Shown: positions 1 through 8,420 of the stretch, piece by piece | Layout of the letters: the number at the start of each line of letters is the position of its first letter | How positions within the stretch are numbered: position 1 is the stretch's first letter | Source: a virus | Length of the DNA: 43,410 nucleotides | IMG/VR virus record: IMGVR_UViG_3300030102_000996 | Location: 1-43,410 of that record | Direction: 5' to 3' (one strand) | The notes under the pieces: model-generated | Seen by the model: the letters and a program-made list of their open reading frames with translations, nothing else | Told to the model about the DNA's origin: nothing | Database searches by the model: none | Program-made: the position numbers and the translations under genes

Positions 1-305
1 GACAAGAAATAGAATTACTACAGAACTATCCGAAACATAAAACATTTACTTTTACGACATCGGGTTCTTCTGCAGAAACTGCATTAGATATAGCAGCTAA
101 TTTTGAAGAAGTAAACAAAATATCATTTGTTGTAGAACTAGCAGACGCTTTTATAGAGTTTGATGGCACTGCAACATCATCTAATATGTTAATACCTCAG
201 AATGAAGGATACTCAGATTCCGGTATCTACGTTGCTGATAAACTTAGCATAATCAGGTCTTCATCAACAAACGCTAGAATTAGAGGAATCGCATGGGGGA
301 GATAA
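1..305 (+). CDS. 3' end of an unidentified structural protein (5' truncated)
   Basis: An open frame beginning at position 3 runs without a stop to TAA at 303-305 and gives the last 100 residues of a protein whose start lies before the window. The visible part has an Ala/Glu-rich helix-like stretch followed by beta-rich sequence and ends in GIAWGR. Its stop lies 3 nt before the start of the first fibre gene, and GGGGGAG at its 3' end serves as that gene's ribosome binding site, so the two genes are co-transcribed. I recognise no family. By position it is probably a virion or fibre-associated protein, which is inference only. Confidence 0.7.
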   Translation, partial: QEIELLQNYPKHKTFTFTTSGSSAETALDIAANFEEVNKISFVVELADAFIEFDGTATSSNMLIPQNEGYSDSGIYVADKLSIIRSSSTNARIRGIAWGR

Positions 306-308
306 TCT

Positions 309-2594
309 ATGCCTGTAGGACAAGGTGCCAGAAATAATATTGTATTAGGTGGTCTTGGTAGACCTTCACTTTTTGATACTAATGTAAAAGCTACGTCTAT
401 TGATGAAGATATTTTTAGTGACCAGACAGAAGTTACTGCAGTACAAGACGCAGATTTAGTTTTAGTTTTAGATACATCTGAAACACCCGATAAAATAAAA
501 TTTATTACACATGCTAATCTTACTGCTGGGTTTCCTGCATTAACTGGAAGCACAGACAATACTGTTGTAACTGTAACAGGAACAGGGACTATAGCTGGAG
601 AAGCTAATTTACTTTTTGATGGAACTATATTAACTAATGACGGTGGTGAAGTAGATATTGATATATCTTCTGGCGACCCACACCTTTCTTTTCAAATTGG
701 AGGAACAGACAAATTTACTATTGGTGTAGACGATGATGATAGTGATAAGTTAAAGATTGACACTGGAGGCACAGTTGGCGGTGCTACTAAACTTACTATG
801 GATTCAAGTGGTAATATAGTTACTGCAGCTGAGTTAACAATTGGTAGTAAATTAAAAATGCCTTCAAACACTGCTGATAAATTACTTATAGCAGATGGCA
901 CAAGTTTTGAAGAAGTAGCTATAGGTGACTTATCAGAAATATCTTCAGTCGCAAATGATGATGTGTTGGTTGCAATAGATACAGATGCAGGAAGTCTTAA
1001 AAAAATTACAAGGTCAACACTTGTGGCGGGTCTTTCAGCAGGTACTGAAATATCAAATGTTGTAGAAGATAGTACACCTCAACTTGGTGGAGACTTAGAT
1101 GTAAATAGCAATAATATAGTATCAACATCAAATGGCAATATAAGTTTATTACCTAATGGTTCAGGTAAAGTGATTGCAGATGGTGATGGTAGCTCAGGTG
1201 GTATATCTTTATCAGATGGAGTGATTGATATTAGAACTGGCACAGGCTCAGTTGCAAAAGTTTTATTTTACTGTGAGTCTTCAAACGCTCACGCTCAAAC
1301 ATTACAAGCTCAGCCACATTCAGCAGGTGTAACAAACACTCTTACATTGCCAGCTGGTTCTAGTTCAACTTTAGTATCTTTAGTATCAACAGATACATTA
1401 ACTAACAAAACATTAACTACACCAAAGATAGCAGAGATTGATTCATTGTCATCTGGTAGTATTACTCTTGATGCTGAAGCAGATATAATATTAGATGCAG
1501 ACGGTGCGAACATTATATTTAAAGATGATGGTACATCAATATTAGATATTGCTAATTCATCTTCTGATGTTGAGTTTACAGTAAGCACTGCAGATAAAAA
1601 CTTTGCAATTAAAGGTACAGACGGCTCATCAGCAATTACCGCTTTAGATATAGACATGGCGTTAGCAGGTAAAGCTACGTTTAATGGAGATGTTGTAGTT
1701 GGAGGTGATTTAACAATCACGGGTGATGATTTATTTATGAACACAAACACAGCAGGACACATTCTTGTTGGTGATGATACAAATTACAATCCAGTAGCTG
1801 TAAGTGGTGATGTTAGTTTAGCATCAAATGGTGCAGTTACAATAGCAAACAACGCTGTTGAGTCAGGAATGTTAAACAATAACATAATTTCTGGTCTTAC
1901 TGAAATAACATCAGGTTTAGCAGACGCTGATGAGTTACTCTATTCAGATGCTGGGACAATTAAAAGGGTAGGGCTAGATACTCTATCAACTAAAATTTTA
2001 ACTGGCAACGCAACAACTGCAACTGATGCTACTAACTCATCTCATGTTTTGGTTACAGATAATGAAAGCACAGATGAAAATAACTTAATTACTTTTGTTG
2101 AAGATGGTACAAGTTCTACTGGTAATGTAGGATTAGAGATGGATGGAAACCTTACATATAATCCAAGCTCAGGAACATTAACTGCTACAAATCTTGCTGG
2201 TACATTAACAACAGCAGCACAGACAAACATAACATCTGTTGGTACACTTACTACTCTTACAGTAGACAATGTAATTACAAATGGCACAACTATTGGGCAT
2301 ACTGACGATACAGACTTAATGACATTGGCAGATGGAGTTCTTACTGTTGCAGGTGAAGTTTCAATGACTACCCTAGACATAGGTGGTACTAATGTAGGTT
2401 CTACAGCAGCAGAATTAAATTTATTAGACGGTTCTGCTAAATCTACTTCATCTATAACAATTGCAGATTCAGATGCTTTCATAGTAATAGATGGAACAAC
2501 TTCAAAGCAAATACCTGCTAGTGATATTAAAACATATGCAGCAGGAGCTGCGGCTACTAAAGGATTTGCAACAGCAATGGCAATTGCTTTATAA
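309..2594 (+). CDS. Large tail fibre / adhesin with internal repeats (761 aa)
   Basis: This is a Ser/Thr/Asp/Gly-rich, low-cysteine, beta-repetitive protein typical of phage fibres, probably displayed on the virion for host attachment. A motif of about 25 residues, roughly D-x-(L/F)-hydrophobic-x-D-x(4-6)-K-x-I-x-x-S/D-x-L/I, recurs near residues 47-74, 187-211, 217-242, 538-562 and 720-745; the last copy ends in IPASDIKTYA. Stretches such as DIILDADGANIIFKDDG resemble fibre repeats of marine T4-like phages and pelagiphages (recalled similarity, not searched). The C-terminus shares the AELNLLDG module with the fibres at 2975 and 5031. The start follows GGGGGAG at good spacing. The receptor is unknown. 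Confidence 0.85.
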   Translation: MPVGQGARNNIVLGGLGRPSLFDTNVKATSIDEDIFSDQTEVTAVQDADLVLVLDTSETPDKIKFITHANLTAGFPALTGSTDNTVVTVTGTGTIAGEANLLFDGTILTNDGGEVDIDISSGDPHLSFQIGGTDKFTIGVDDDDSDKLKIDTGGTVGGATKLTMDSSGNIVTAAELTIGSKLKMPSNTADKLLIADGTSFEEVAIGDLSEISSVANDDVLVAIDTDAGSLKKITRSTLVAGLSAGTEISNVVEDSTPQLGGDLDVNSNNIVSTSNGNISLLPNGSGKVIADGDGSSGGISLSDGVIDIRTGTGSVAKVLFYCESSNAHAQTLQAQPHSAGVTNTLTLPAGSSSTLVSLVSTDTLTNKTLTTPKIAEIDSLSSGSITLDAEADIILDADGANIIFKDDGTSILDIANSSSDVEFTVSTADKNFAIKGTDGSSAITALDIDMALAGKATFNGDVVVGGDLTITGDDLFMNTNTAGHILVGDDTNYNPVAVSGDVSLASNGAVTIANNAVESGMLNNNIISGLTEITSGLADADELLYSDAGTIKRVGLDTLSTKILTGNATTATDATNSSHVLVTDNESTDENNLITFVEDGTSSTGNVGLEMDGNLTYNPSSGTLTATNLAGTLTTAAQTNITSVGTLTTLTVDNVITNGTTIGHTDDTDLMTLADGVLTVAGEVSMTTLDIGGTNVGSTAAELNLLDGSAKSTSSITIADSDAFIVIDGTTSKQIPASDIKTYAAGAAATKGFATAMAIAL

Positions 2595-2608
2595 ATAACT
2601 AGAAAGTA

Positions 2609-2617
2609 AGTATAATA
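2609..2617 (+). promoter_or_regulatory. Putative late promoter AGTATAATA (copy 1)
   Basis: AGTATAATA sits in the 42-nt gap after the 761-aa fibre gene, 20 nt upstream of the 2637 start and just before its AGGAG. The hexamer 17 nt upstream of TATAAT is TTTATA, which is not a -35 consensus. The same 9-mer precedes most structural transcription units in the window. Confidence 0.55.
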
Positions 2618-2636
2618 AATATAGGAGACTAAACAA

Positions 2637-2963
2637 ATGGCACAAGATTTTGAAAATAGCATAGCTAGAGATAAAGGCACTGCAGGGGCAGACATTAGAG
2701 TTGCTGATAGTGATGACGCTATTGTAGGATTACGCCTTGCTAACATTACTACAGGAGCAATCGCTGTAGATGTATTTATTACAAGAAGTAGTGCAAATTA
2801 TTTTTTAGTTAAAGGTGCCACTATCCCTGCTGGTTCCTCTTTAGAACTTATTGATGGGGGAAGCAAAATAGTCTTAATGAGTGGTGATACATTAAAAGTA
2901 GATTGCGATACAGATAACGCATTAGACGTATGGTGCAGTGTAGTAGACACAATTAGCGAATAG
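2637..2963 (+). CDS. Small fibre-associated protein, first paralogue (108 aa)
   Basis: The protein starts MAQDFENS and is paralogous along its whole length to the product of 5962-6288: both are 108 aa with matching blocks around VFITRSSANYF / VYITNGGVNYF and the LPAGSS-like and GGxKxxxxSGD segments. The alternating hydrophobic pattern suggests a compact beta-sandwich. Similar small genes next to fibres in marine phages are of unknown function; a fibre cap, connector or chaperone are options. It has its own promoter-like motif and the AGGAG at about 2623 as its ribosome binding site. It is followed after 11 nt by a fibre gene. Confidence 0.75.
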   Translation: MAQDFENSIARDKGTAGADIRVADSDDAIVGLRLANITTGAIAVDVFITRSSANYFLVKGATIPAGSSLELIDGGSKIVLMSGDTLKVDCDTDNALDVWCSVVDTISE

Positions 2964-2974
2964 GAGATTGACAT

Positions 2975-4630
2975 ATGGCATATATTGGAAATCAACCTGC
3001 TGAAACGCCAGTAAAAGAAATTTTAGAAACCGATATAAAAATTGGTGAAGACGACCAGACTAAAATTGACTTTGCTGATGCAAACAAAATAAACTTTCAT
3101 GCGAACAACGCCAAGGAAATGGTGTTAGTAGAAAATGCTTTAACTCCGGGTGGAGATGATGGTACAGCACTAGGTACAACAGCTCTTAAGTGGTCTGATT
3201 TATTTTTAGCTAGTGGTGGGGTAATGAATTTTAATAACGGTAATGTTACCCTAACCCATAGTGCTGATACATTAACAGTAGTTGGAGCCACAGTCGCATT
3301 TACTGCATCTACAGCAGTGACAGTCAGTAATGATTTAAAACTTGTTAGTGATTCTGCTATCTTATCATTAGGAGCAGATGATGATGCTACACTAACACAT
3401 GATGGTACTACTGGACTGACAATAGCTGCTACACCAATATCTATTGACTCTACAGGTTCTTTGGACTTGAACTCTACCACTGGTGATATTAACTTACAAG
3501 ATGGCGGTGTTAATCAAATTGCTTTTGATTTAGATGGCACTGCTGGTGAAGTAATTATAAAACCAATGGTTGATAGTGATGATTTAGTTATCAAACAATA
3601 TGATGGCACAGAGGTAATTCGTATAGAGGATGATGCTAGTTTAGGTTTAGTAGGCAACAAACTTAATATTGCTAATTCATCAGGTGATGTAATTATAAAA
3701 CCACTAGATGACGAAAAAGATATTATATTTCAACAAAGAGATGGTACTGAGGTTGCAAGAATTGAAGACAATGCAACATTTAATGTTGTTACAGACAAAC
3801 TTGCTATTAATGGTACTGCTGTTACAGCAACTGCTGCTGAACTTAATCTTATAGATGGTGGTACATCAGTTGGTGGTTCTGTTACTGTTGCAGATTCTGA
3901 TGGATTTATTTTGAATGATGGTGGGACAATGAAAACCATTCCTGCATCAGATGTAAAGACTTACGCAGGTGGTAGTGGTGGTGCTTATTCCCTTGTATCT
4001 AGCACTAACTTTGGTGCAAGTAGCACTATGACACATGCATTTTCAAATATATTTACAGAAGAAAATGCAAACTACAGAATATATCTCCAGATGGGTCAAT
4101 ACAACCAAAGTGGTACTCCATTTCCATATCTAAGATTGTATACAGATACAGGAACAACTGAAGGTTCAACTGTTAGATATCATGGTAGAAGTGTTGGTTC
4201 AGGTGCTGTGTCTACAGAAACTAATTTAGGTACAGGAAATAGTGCTGGTTCTTCTGGTGATGAATGGTCAATGATATGTGCAACTGATACTAATGCTGGT
4301 GTGATTCAAGGTGATGACTTTCCAGCTTATCATGCAGTTATAGATATATTTAATGCTAGGCATACAACTGGAACTAGCCAAACAACAAATAGAGATAGAG
4401 TAACTTCTATTTCATGTCATGGTGGTTATATGGATATGGCAGGATACTTTAAACAATTTAGTTTTGAACTTCACATGGATGAAGCACAAGAATTATTTGG
4501 TTTCGGTATACATACATCAAAATACTATCCTGACTCTGATGGTGCTTTAGGGACAAACCTGCATGGTTCAAATAATCCTACTGAAGGTATGGCAGGGCAA
4601 TTTGATTTATATAAAATAAGCGTTACATAG
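2975..4630 (+). CDS. Tail fibre with distinct C-terminal tip (551 aa)
   Basis: It starts MAYIGNQP and shares its N-terminal half with the 299-aa fibre at 5031, including IGEDDQTKIDF, the LFLASG...NFNNGNVT block and TASTAVTVSNDLKL. The middle contains tandem DVIIKPxxDxxDxxxQQRDGTEVxRIED units of about 35-40 residues. After the shared AELNLIDGG...IPASDVKTYA module (about residues 285-330) comes a unique 220-residue domain rich in aromatic residues and His, the likely receptor-binding tip. The start has AGGAG upstream. The protein looks modular: a conserved attachment part followed by a variable head. Confidence 0.85.
   Translation: MAYIGNQPAETPVKEILETDIKIGEDDQTKIDFADANKINFHANNAKEMVLVENALTPGGDDGTALGTTALKWSDLFLASGGVMNFNNGNVTLTHSADTLTVVGATVAFTASTAVTVSNDLKLVSDSAILSLGADDDATLTHDGTTGLTIAATPISIDSTGSLDLNSTTGDINLQDGGVNQIAFDLDGTAGEVIIKPMVDSDDLVIKQYDGTEVIRIEDDASLGLVGNKLNIANSSGDVIIKPLDDEKDIIFQQRDGTEVARIEDNATFNVVTDKLAINGTAVTATAAELNLIDGGTSVGGSVTVADSDGFILNDGGTMKTIPASDVKTYAGGSGGAYSLVSSTNFGASSTMTHAFSNIFTEENANYRIYLQMGQYNQSGTPFPYLRLYTDTGTTEGSTVRYHGRSVGSGAVSTETNLGTGNSAGSSGDEWSMICATDTNAGVIQGDDFPAYHAVIDIFNARHTTGTSQTTNRDRVTSISCHGGYMDMAGYFKQFSFELHMDEAQELFGFGIHTSKYYPDSDGALGTNLHGSNNPTEGMAGQFDLYKISVT
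3290..3405 (+). repeat. Fibre-to-fibre direct repeat, copy A
   Basis: This stretch is repeated at about 5337-5452 in the next fibre gene. Within it 3374-3405 is identical to 5421-5452 over 32 nt, and the flanking parts differ mostly at third codon positions. This supports duplication or recombination between adjacent adhesin genes. Confidence 0.8.
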
Positions 4631-4638
4631 GAGATATT

Positions 4639-5031
4639 ATGGCTACATGGAAAGATACAGATGGTTTTACAGATGCACAAGTCGCTGTGTTAAATAATTT
4701 AAGTGATTCAAGATATAACAATGATATTTATAATTGGTCAAATGGATACTTTCAATCAACCCTTGTTGATACTGATGTAGAAAATTTAAGAGCGATGGTA
4801 AATATTACAAATTATCAATTAGTAAGTGTTAATCCATCTGTTTTACAAAGCACTTTAAATGTTACATACGATAGTGCTAGTGATTATACAGACCAAGAAA
4901 AGTCTTGGATTGCAGGTTGGAAATTCAATAATGCAGGGAAAATAGGTTTTGCAATAGCAAGAGCCAAAAGATTATTAGCACTTTCCTATGCAGACCAAAC
5001 TATCATAGACTTATTAGGAGAATCATTATAA
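4639..5031 (+). CDS. Small MATW-type protein, first paralogue (130 aa)
   Basis: The protein starts MATWKDTDGFTDAQV and is paralogous to the 135-aa product of 9649-10056, which starts MATWNGTDGYTDDQV. They share an N-terminal block, a central ALVNI/AMVNI segment, a DYxxQxxxWIAG motif and a C-terminal RLKALSYxDQTIIDxL-like helix. Each copy closes a fibre block: this one follows the 551-aa fibre and overlaps the ATG of the 299-aa fibre by 1 nt. I recognise no family. A role as fibre assembly chaperone or fibre-bound accessory is inferred from position and from repeated co-occurrence with fibres. Confidence 0.75.
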   Translation: MATWKDTDGFTDAQVAVLNNLSDSRYNNDIYNWSNGYFQSTLVDTDVENLRAMVNITNYQLVSVNPSVLQSTLNVTYDSASDYTDQEKSWIAGWKFNNAGKIGFAIARAKRLLALSYADQTIIDLLGESL

Positions 5032-5930
5032 TGGCATATATAGGGAATAAACCACCAGTTGTAAGTAATTTAATAACTGATATAAAAATTGGTGAGGATG
5101 ACCAAACCAAGATTGATTTTGAAACAGCAGATGAAATACATTTTTATGCAGCGAATGCACACGAAATAACTTTAGCTGCTAATGAGTTTTCGCCGAATCT
5201 TAGCGATGGCATAGCTTTAGGAACGGGTACAAAGATGTGGTCAGACTTGTTTCTTGCAAGTGGTGCTGTAATAAATTTTAATAATGGAAACGTAACTATA
5301 ACCCATAGTTCTAATACACTGACAGTAGCTGCGGCTACAGTAGCTTTTACAGCATCTACAGCAGTAACGGTAAGTAATGATTTAAAACTATCTAGCGATT
5401 CTGCTATTTTATCATTAGGTGCAGATGATGATGCTACACTAACACATGATGGAACCACAGGGTTAACAATAGCAGCGAACCCAATTACATTAGATTCTGG
5501 TGGAGATATAACATTTGATGCGGCTGGTAATGATTTTAGTTTTCAAGCTGGTGGCACAGAAGTATTAAAAATAACTAACTCATCTAGCGATGTTATCATA
5601 AAACCTATTGCGGATGATAAAGACCTTATTTTTCAACAAAGAGACGGGACTGAGGTAGCAAGGGTAGAAGATAACGGAACATTTAATATAGTAACTGACA
5701 AATTAGCAATCAATGGTACTGCAGTTACAGCTACAGCAGCAGAACTAAACTTTATAGATGGGGGTGCAACTGTAGGAACTACTGCGGTAGCAGATGGTGA
5801 CGGTATTATTCATAATGACGATGGAACAATGAAAGTTACAAGTGCTGCTACTTTTAAAACTTATTTCCAAAGTGGGCTTAGTTCAGGGCTAAGTGCACAA
5901 CAAACTTTAGTTTTTTCACTAGCAGCATAA
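5031..5930 (+). CDS. Short tail fibre related to the 551-aa fibre (299 aa)
   Basis: It begins MAYIGNKPP and aligns with the 2975-4630 product through IGEDDQTKIDF, the FNNGNVTITHS block, TASTAVTVSNDLKL, one IIKP...QQRDGTEVARVED unit and the AELNFIDGG module. It then stops about 30 residues after that module, without the large C-terminal domain of its paralogue. It may be a truncated duplicate or a shaft whose tip is supplied in trans by a neighbouring protein such as the beta-helix proteins. TAATG overlap with the upstream gene implies translational coupling. Confidence 0.85.
   Translation: MAYIGNKPPVVSNLITDIKIGEDDQTKIDFETADEIHFYAANAHEITLAANEFSPNLSDGIALGTGTKMWSDLFLASGAVINFNNGNVTITHSSNTLTVAAATVAFTASTAVTVSNDLKLSSDSAILSLGADDDATLTHDGTTGLTIAANPITLDSGGDITFDAAGNDFSFQAGGTEVLKITNSSSDVIIKPIADDKDLIFQQRDGTEVARVEDNGTFNIVTDKLAINGTAVTATAAELNFIDGGATVGTTAVADGDGIIHNDDGTMKVTSAATFKTYFQSGLSSGLSAQQTLVFSLAA
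5337..5452 (+). repeat. Fibre-to-fibre direct repeat, copy B
   Basis: Partner of the copy at about 3290-3405; 5421-5452 is identical to 3374-3405. It lies in the equivalent, homologous part of the shorter fibre gene. Confidence 0.8.
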
Positions 5931-5933
5931 TAT

Positions 5934-5942
5934 AGTATAATA
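5934..5942 (+). promoter_or_regulatory. Putative late promoter AGTATAATA (copy 2)
   Basis: AGTATAATA begins 4 nt after the stop of the 299-aa fibre and lies 20 nt before the 5962 start. Its distance to the downstream gene is nearly the same as that of copy 1 to 2637, so promoter plus 108-aa gene appear to have been duplicated as a unit. Confidence 0.55.
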
Positions 5943-5961
5943 GGTATAGGAGACCAAAAAT

Positions 5962-6288
5962 ATGGCACAAGATTTTGAAAATTCATTAGTAAGAGTTACC
6001 CAATCAGCGGTTGCGTTACATACACCAAACAGTGATGATTTAATCATTGGAATTATGTTATGCAATCAAGATACTGACGACAATGTTATAGACGTTTATA
6101 TTACAAATGGCGGTGTTAATTATTTTGTTGCAAAATCATTAAGTCTACCAGCAGGTTCATCAGTACAATTACTAACAGGTGGTGCAAAATTAATAATGAA
6201 AAGCGGTGACGTATTGTATGGTGACCTTACAACAGGTAACGACAACGATACACACGCAATTGTTAGCTATATAGACGCAGCATCGTAA
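5962..6288 (+). CDS. Small fibre-associated protein, second paralogue (108 aa)
   Basis: It starts MAQDFENSLVR and is the paralogue of the 2637-2963 product, with the same length and the same order of motifs (NSDDLIIGI, VYITNGGVNYFV, LPAGSSVQL, GGAKLIMKSGDV). The sequences have diverged clearly, so the duplication is not recent. It heads the block of three beta-helix genes, whereas the other copy heads the block of fibre genes. A specific pairing of each copy with the following adhesin is possible but unproven. AGGAG precedes the ATG. Confidence 0.75.
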   Translation: MAQDFENSLVRVTQSAVALHTPNSDDLIIGIMLCNQDTDDNVIDVYITNGGVNYFVAKSLSLPAGSSVQLLTGGAKLIMKSGDVLYGDLTTGNDNDTHAIVSYIDAAS

Positions 6289-6297
6289 GGAGGAATT

Positions 6298-7371
6298 ATG
6301 CCAGATAATTTTTTCGGTAACGCACCTAACCATGCTATGCCATTTGACAGCGTTACTTATAATGGTGGTACTGTGCCTACAACTGCAGGCTACCATTTAG
6401 TAAAGCGTGGTACTTATGGTGATGTAACACTTAGTACAAACAAATGTATTATAGAGTTTGATGGTGGTTGCACACTTAGTTCACTAAGAATAACAGCAGA
6501 CCAATGCGTTGTAATATTTGGTCCAAGATTAAGAATTACAGGCGATAAGTCAAATGGCATGATAAGTATTACAGGTGACAGAAACTATGTGTACTTAGGT
6601 CCGAACTCTGTGGTAACAGATAACGGAACACCAAATGCTAGAAACAGCACAGACGCTGGCAATGGTATGGCTTGTGTTATTAGTGGTTCTTACAATACTG
6701 TAGAAGGTGCTAATTGGTCATCTATGCTAATAGGTCCACATAGTGCAGGTGCAGCATATAATAGTAGTGGTACAGCAGAACACAATACTTTTAAAAATTT
6801 AAGAGGTAGAAACAGACCTAATGAAGGTTCTTATGTGTCAACAGCAGACTGGCATGCGTCTGCACCACATACTACTTTTTACAATTGCTTGTCTGATTAT
6901 GCTAGTCCGGGTGGTACTAATACCGAAAATCTTGGTGGTTATAAAAACGGCACTTTTAAATTTGGACCGATAGCAGGAACAGGTAGTGCAAGCAATAGTA
7001 ATGGTAATGGCTATGGTTCTAAAGTTATTTATGGTTATCAGGATTGTTCAGGCAATAGTCCTTATGGCAGTGCAACTTCTTTGCCAACAGGAAGTTCAGC
7101 AAATAATAATTTTGGCATACAAAACTACGGAGCTCCACATTCGCAATTAATAGGTACATACTTAGATAGTGATGGTCAAACTGCGTCATTAGGTATGTAT
7201 GAGCCATACACATTAATTTACGGTTGTATTTGGGATAGTGCTAGTAACATGTCACAAGAAGCAACTGGTACATGCGTAGCAAGTATATTTAAAGACCCAA
7301 GCAACTCTAATGGCACACAAACAGACAACGTAGCAGTTGGTGGAAGTATAACAGCGTTGACTAATGATTAA
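6298..7371 (+). CDS. Beta-helix tailspike-like protein 1 (357 aa)
   Basis: Short strands alternate with Gly/Asn turns (for example NKCIIEFDGGCTLSSLRITADQCVVIFG, then the short block NYVYLGPNSVVTDNG), the pattern of right-handed parallel beta-helices such as pectate-lyase-like phage spikes and depolymerases. An HNTFKNL segment near residue 160 and an N-terminal YHLVKRGTYGDVTL block fit this. I see no definite catalytic Asp/Glu set, so it may bind rather than cut glycans. It starts MPDNFFGNAPNHAMPFD after AAGGAGG and is the first of three consecutive beta-helix genes spaced 8 nt apart or overlapping. Confidence 0.7.
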   Translation: MPDNFFGNAPNHAMPFDSVTYNGGTVPTTAGYHLVKRGTYGDVTLSTNKCIIEFDGGCTLSSLRITADQCVVIFGPRLRITGDKSNGMISITGDRNYVYLGPNSVVTDNGTPNARNSTDAGNGMACVISGSYNTVEGANWSSMLIGPHSAGAAYNSSGTAEHNTFKNLRGRNRPNEGSYVSTADWHASAPHTTFYNCLSDYASPGGTNTENLGGYKNGTFKFGPIAGTGSASNSNGNGYGSKVIYGYQDCSGNSPYGSATSLPTGSSANNNFGIQNYGAPHSQLIGTYLDSDGQTASLGMYEPYTLIYGCIWDSASNMSQEATGTCVASIFKDPSNSNGTQTDNVAVGGSITALTND

Positions 7372-7379
7372 GGAGATAC

Positions 7380-8420
7380 ATGCCTAAATATGCACAAACA
7401 ATAAATATAGAAGGGCATAGTGGAATACACAGCGAAGAGTACGAAAGAATTGTATTTACTAGAGGAAACTATACTGCTGTGGAAATTGCAGGCGATTACA
7501 ATGTTATTATTATAAACGCTGGTTGTAGATTTGACGGCAAGTTTGTAGTGTCAGGTGATTACAATAAAATTACAATACACAATGACGTAAACTTTAACAA
7601 TGGCATACTTATAGGTAATGACACAGATGCATCAATTGGTGTAGGTAATCATATTAAATGTTTAGGCAAAACATACATTACAAGGGACACTGCACAGCTC
7701 AACGATACTGTAAACTATGCTTTACAAATAAATGGTGACTACACACATTGGGAAGGTAGTGGCATGAATACTAAAGTTGTTGCAATAACTGCATCAGGTA
7801 AAAAAACTCATGCTGGCACGATTGGTAGAAATGTTGCTGGTAACGCACTGTCTACAGCAACAAAGTGGTGTATAGTAGAAAAAACTAATTTTATGGTTCT
7901 TTATGACGGCTCATCACATGGGTCGCAAAAATATGCACTGCGTGTTAATGGTGGGCAAACTGATGTTGCTTGTGGTCATTTAATTACAAACAACTGGTTC
8001 GGTACTTTAGGTGAATACGATACTTCTATAAGTGCAGGACAAGACACTACAGGAAGTGGTGGTCAAGTTATATTAGAAGGTGCTACAACAAGATTTGTAG
8101 AAAATCATATACAACCAGCTTATGGTACTACTTCAGGGGGCATTAATTTAAACCTTGCTGGAAGACGTAATATTGTTTTATTTAATCATATAGCACATGG
8201 TGGTGATTATGGTATTGATATGAGTCCTGCTGATAACTGTGTTGTTTCGGGTAACTTAGTTTATTGGAATTACGCAAAAAGCACTTCTATTCATCCTATT
8301 AGAGTTGATAGTGGTGTTGACAGAACTGTTATTGCTGGCAATAGAATAGGTAACACAAGTAGTATAACTGGTAGTGGCACAAATAATTCTATAAGCAACA
8401 ACGAAGGGGGTACTTTATAA
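7380..8420 (+). CDS. Beta-helix tailspike-like protein 2 (346 aa)
   Basis: Like its upstream neighbour it shows a ladder of short beta strands with Asn/Gly turns: YNVIIINAGCRFDG, then DYNKITIHNDVNFNNG, and near the C-terminus repeated N-x-(I/V)-x-x-N-x-(I/V) units such as NIVLFNHIAHGGDYGIDMS and NCVVSGNLVYWN, typical of parallel beta-helix repeats. No signal peptide or membrane segment is present. It starts after AGGAG and overlaps the next gene by 1 nt (TAATG). A role as host-surface glycan binding or degrading spike is inferred from fold type and location. Confidence 0.7.
   Translation: MPKYAQTINIEGHSGIHSEEYERIVFTRGNYTAVEIAGDYNVIIINAGCRFDGKFVVSGDYNKITIHNDVNFNNGILIGNDTDASIGVGNHIKCLGKTYITRDTAQLNDTVNYALQINGDYTHWEGSGMNTKVVAITASGKKTHAGTIGRNVAGNALSTATKWCIVEKTNFMVLYDGSSHGSQKYALRVNGGQTDVACGHLITNNWFGTLGEYDTSISAGQDTTGSGGQVILEGATTRFVENHIQPAYGTTSGGINLNLAGRRNIVLFNHIAHGGDYGIDMSPADNCVVSGNLVYWNYAKSTSIHPIRVDSGVDRTVIAGNRIGNTSSITGSGTNNSISNNEGGTL

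Noticed and set aside
227-559. Minus-strand open frames opposite the fibre genes (for example 227-559, 1310-1762, 2042-2746)
   Set aside because: They mirror the codon pattern of strong + strand genes, lack ribosome binding sites and give Ser/Val-rich products typical of antisense shadows.
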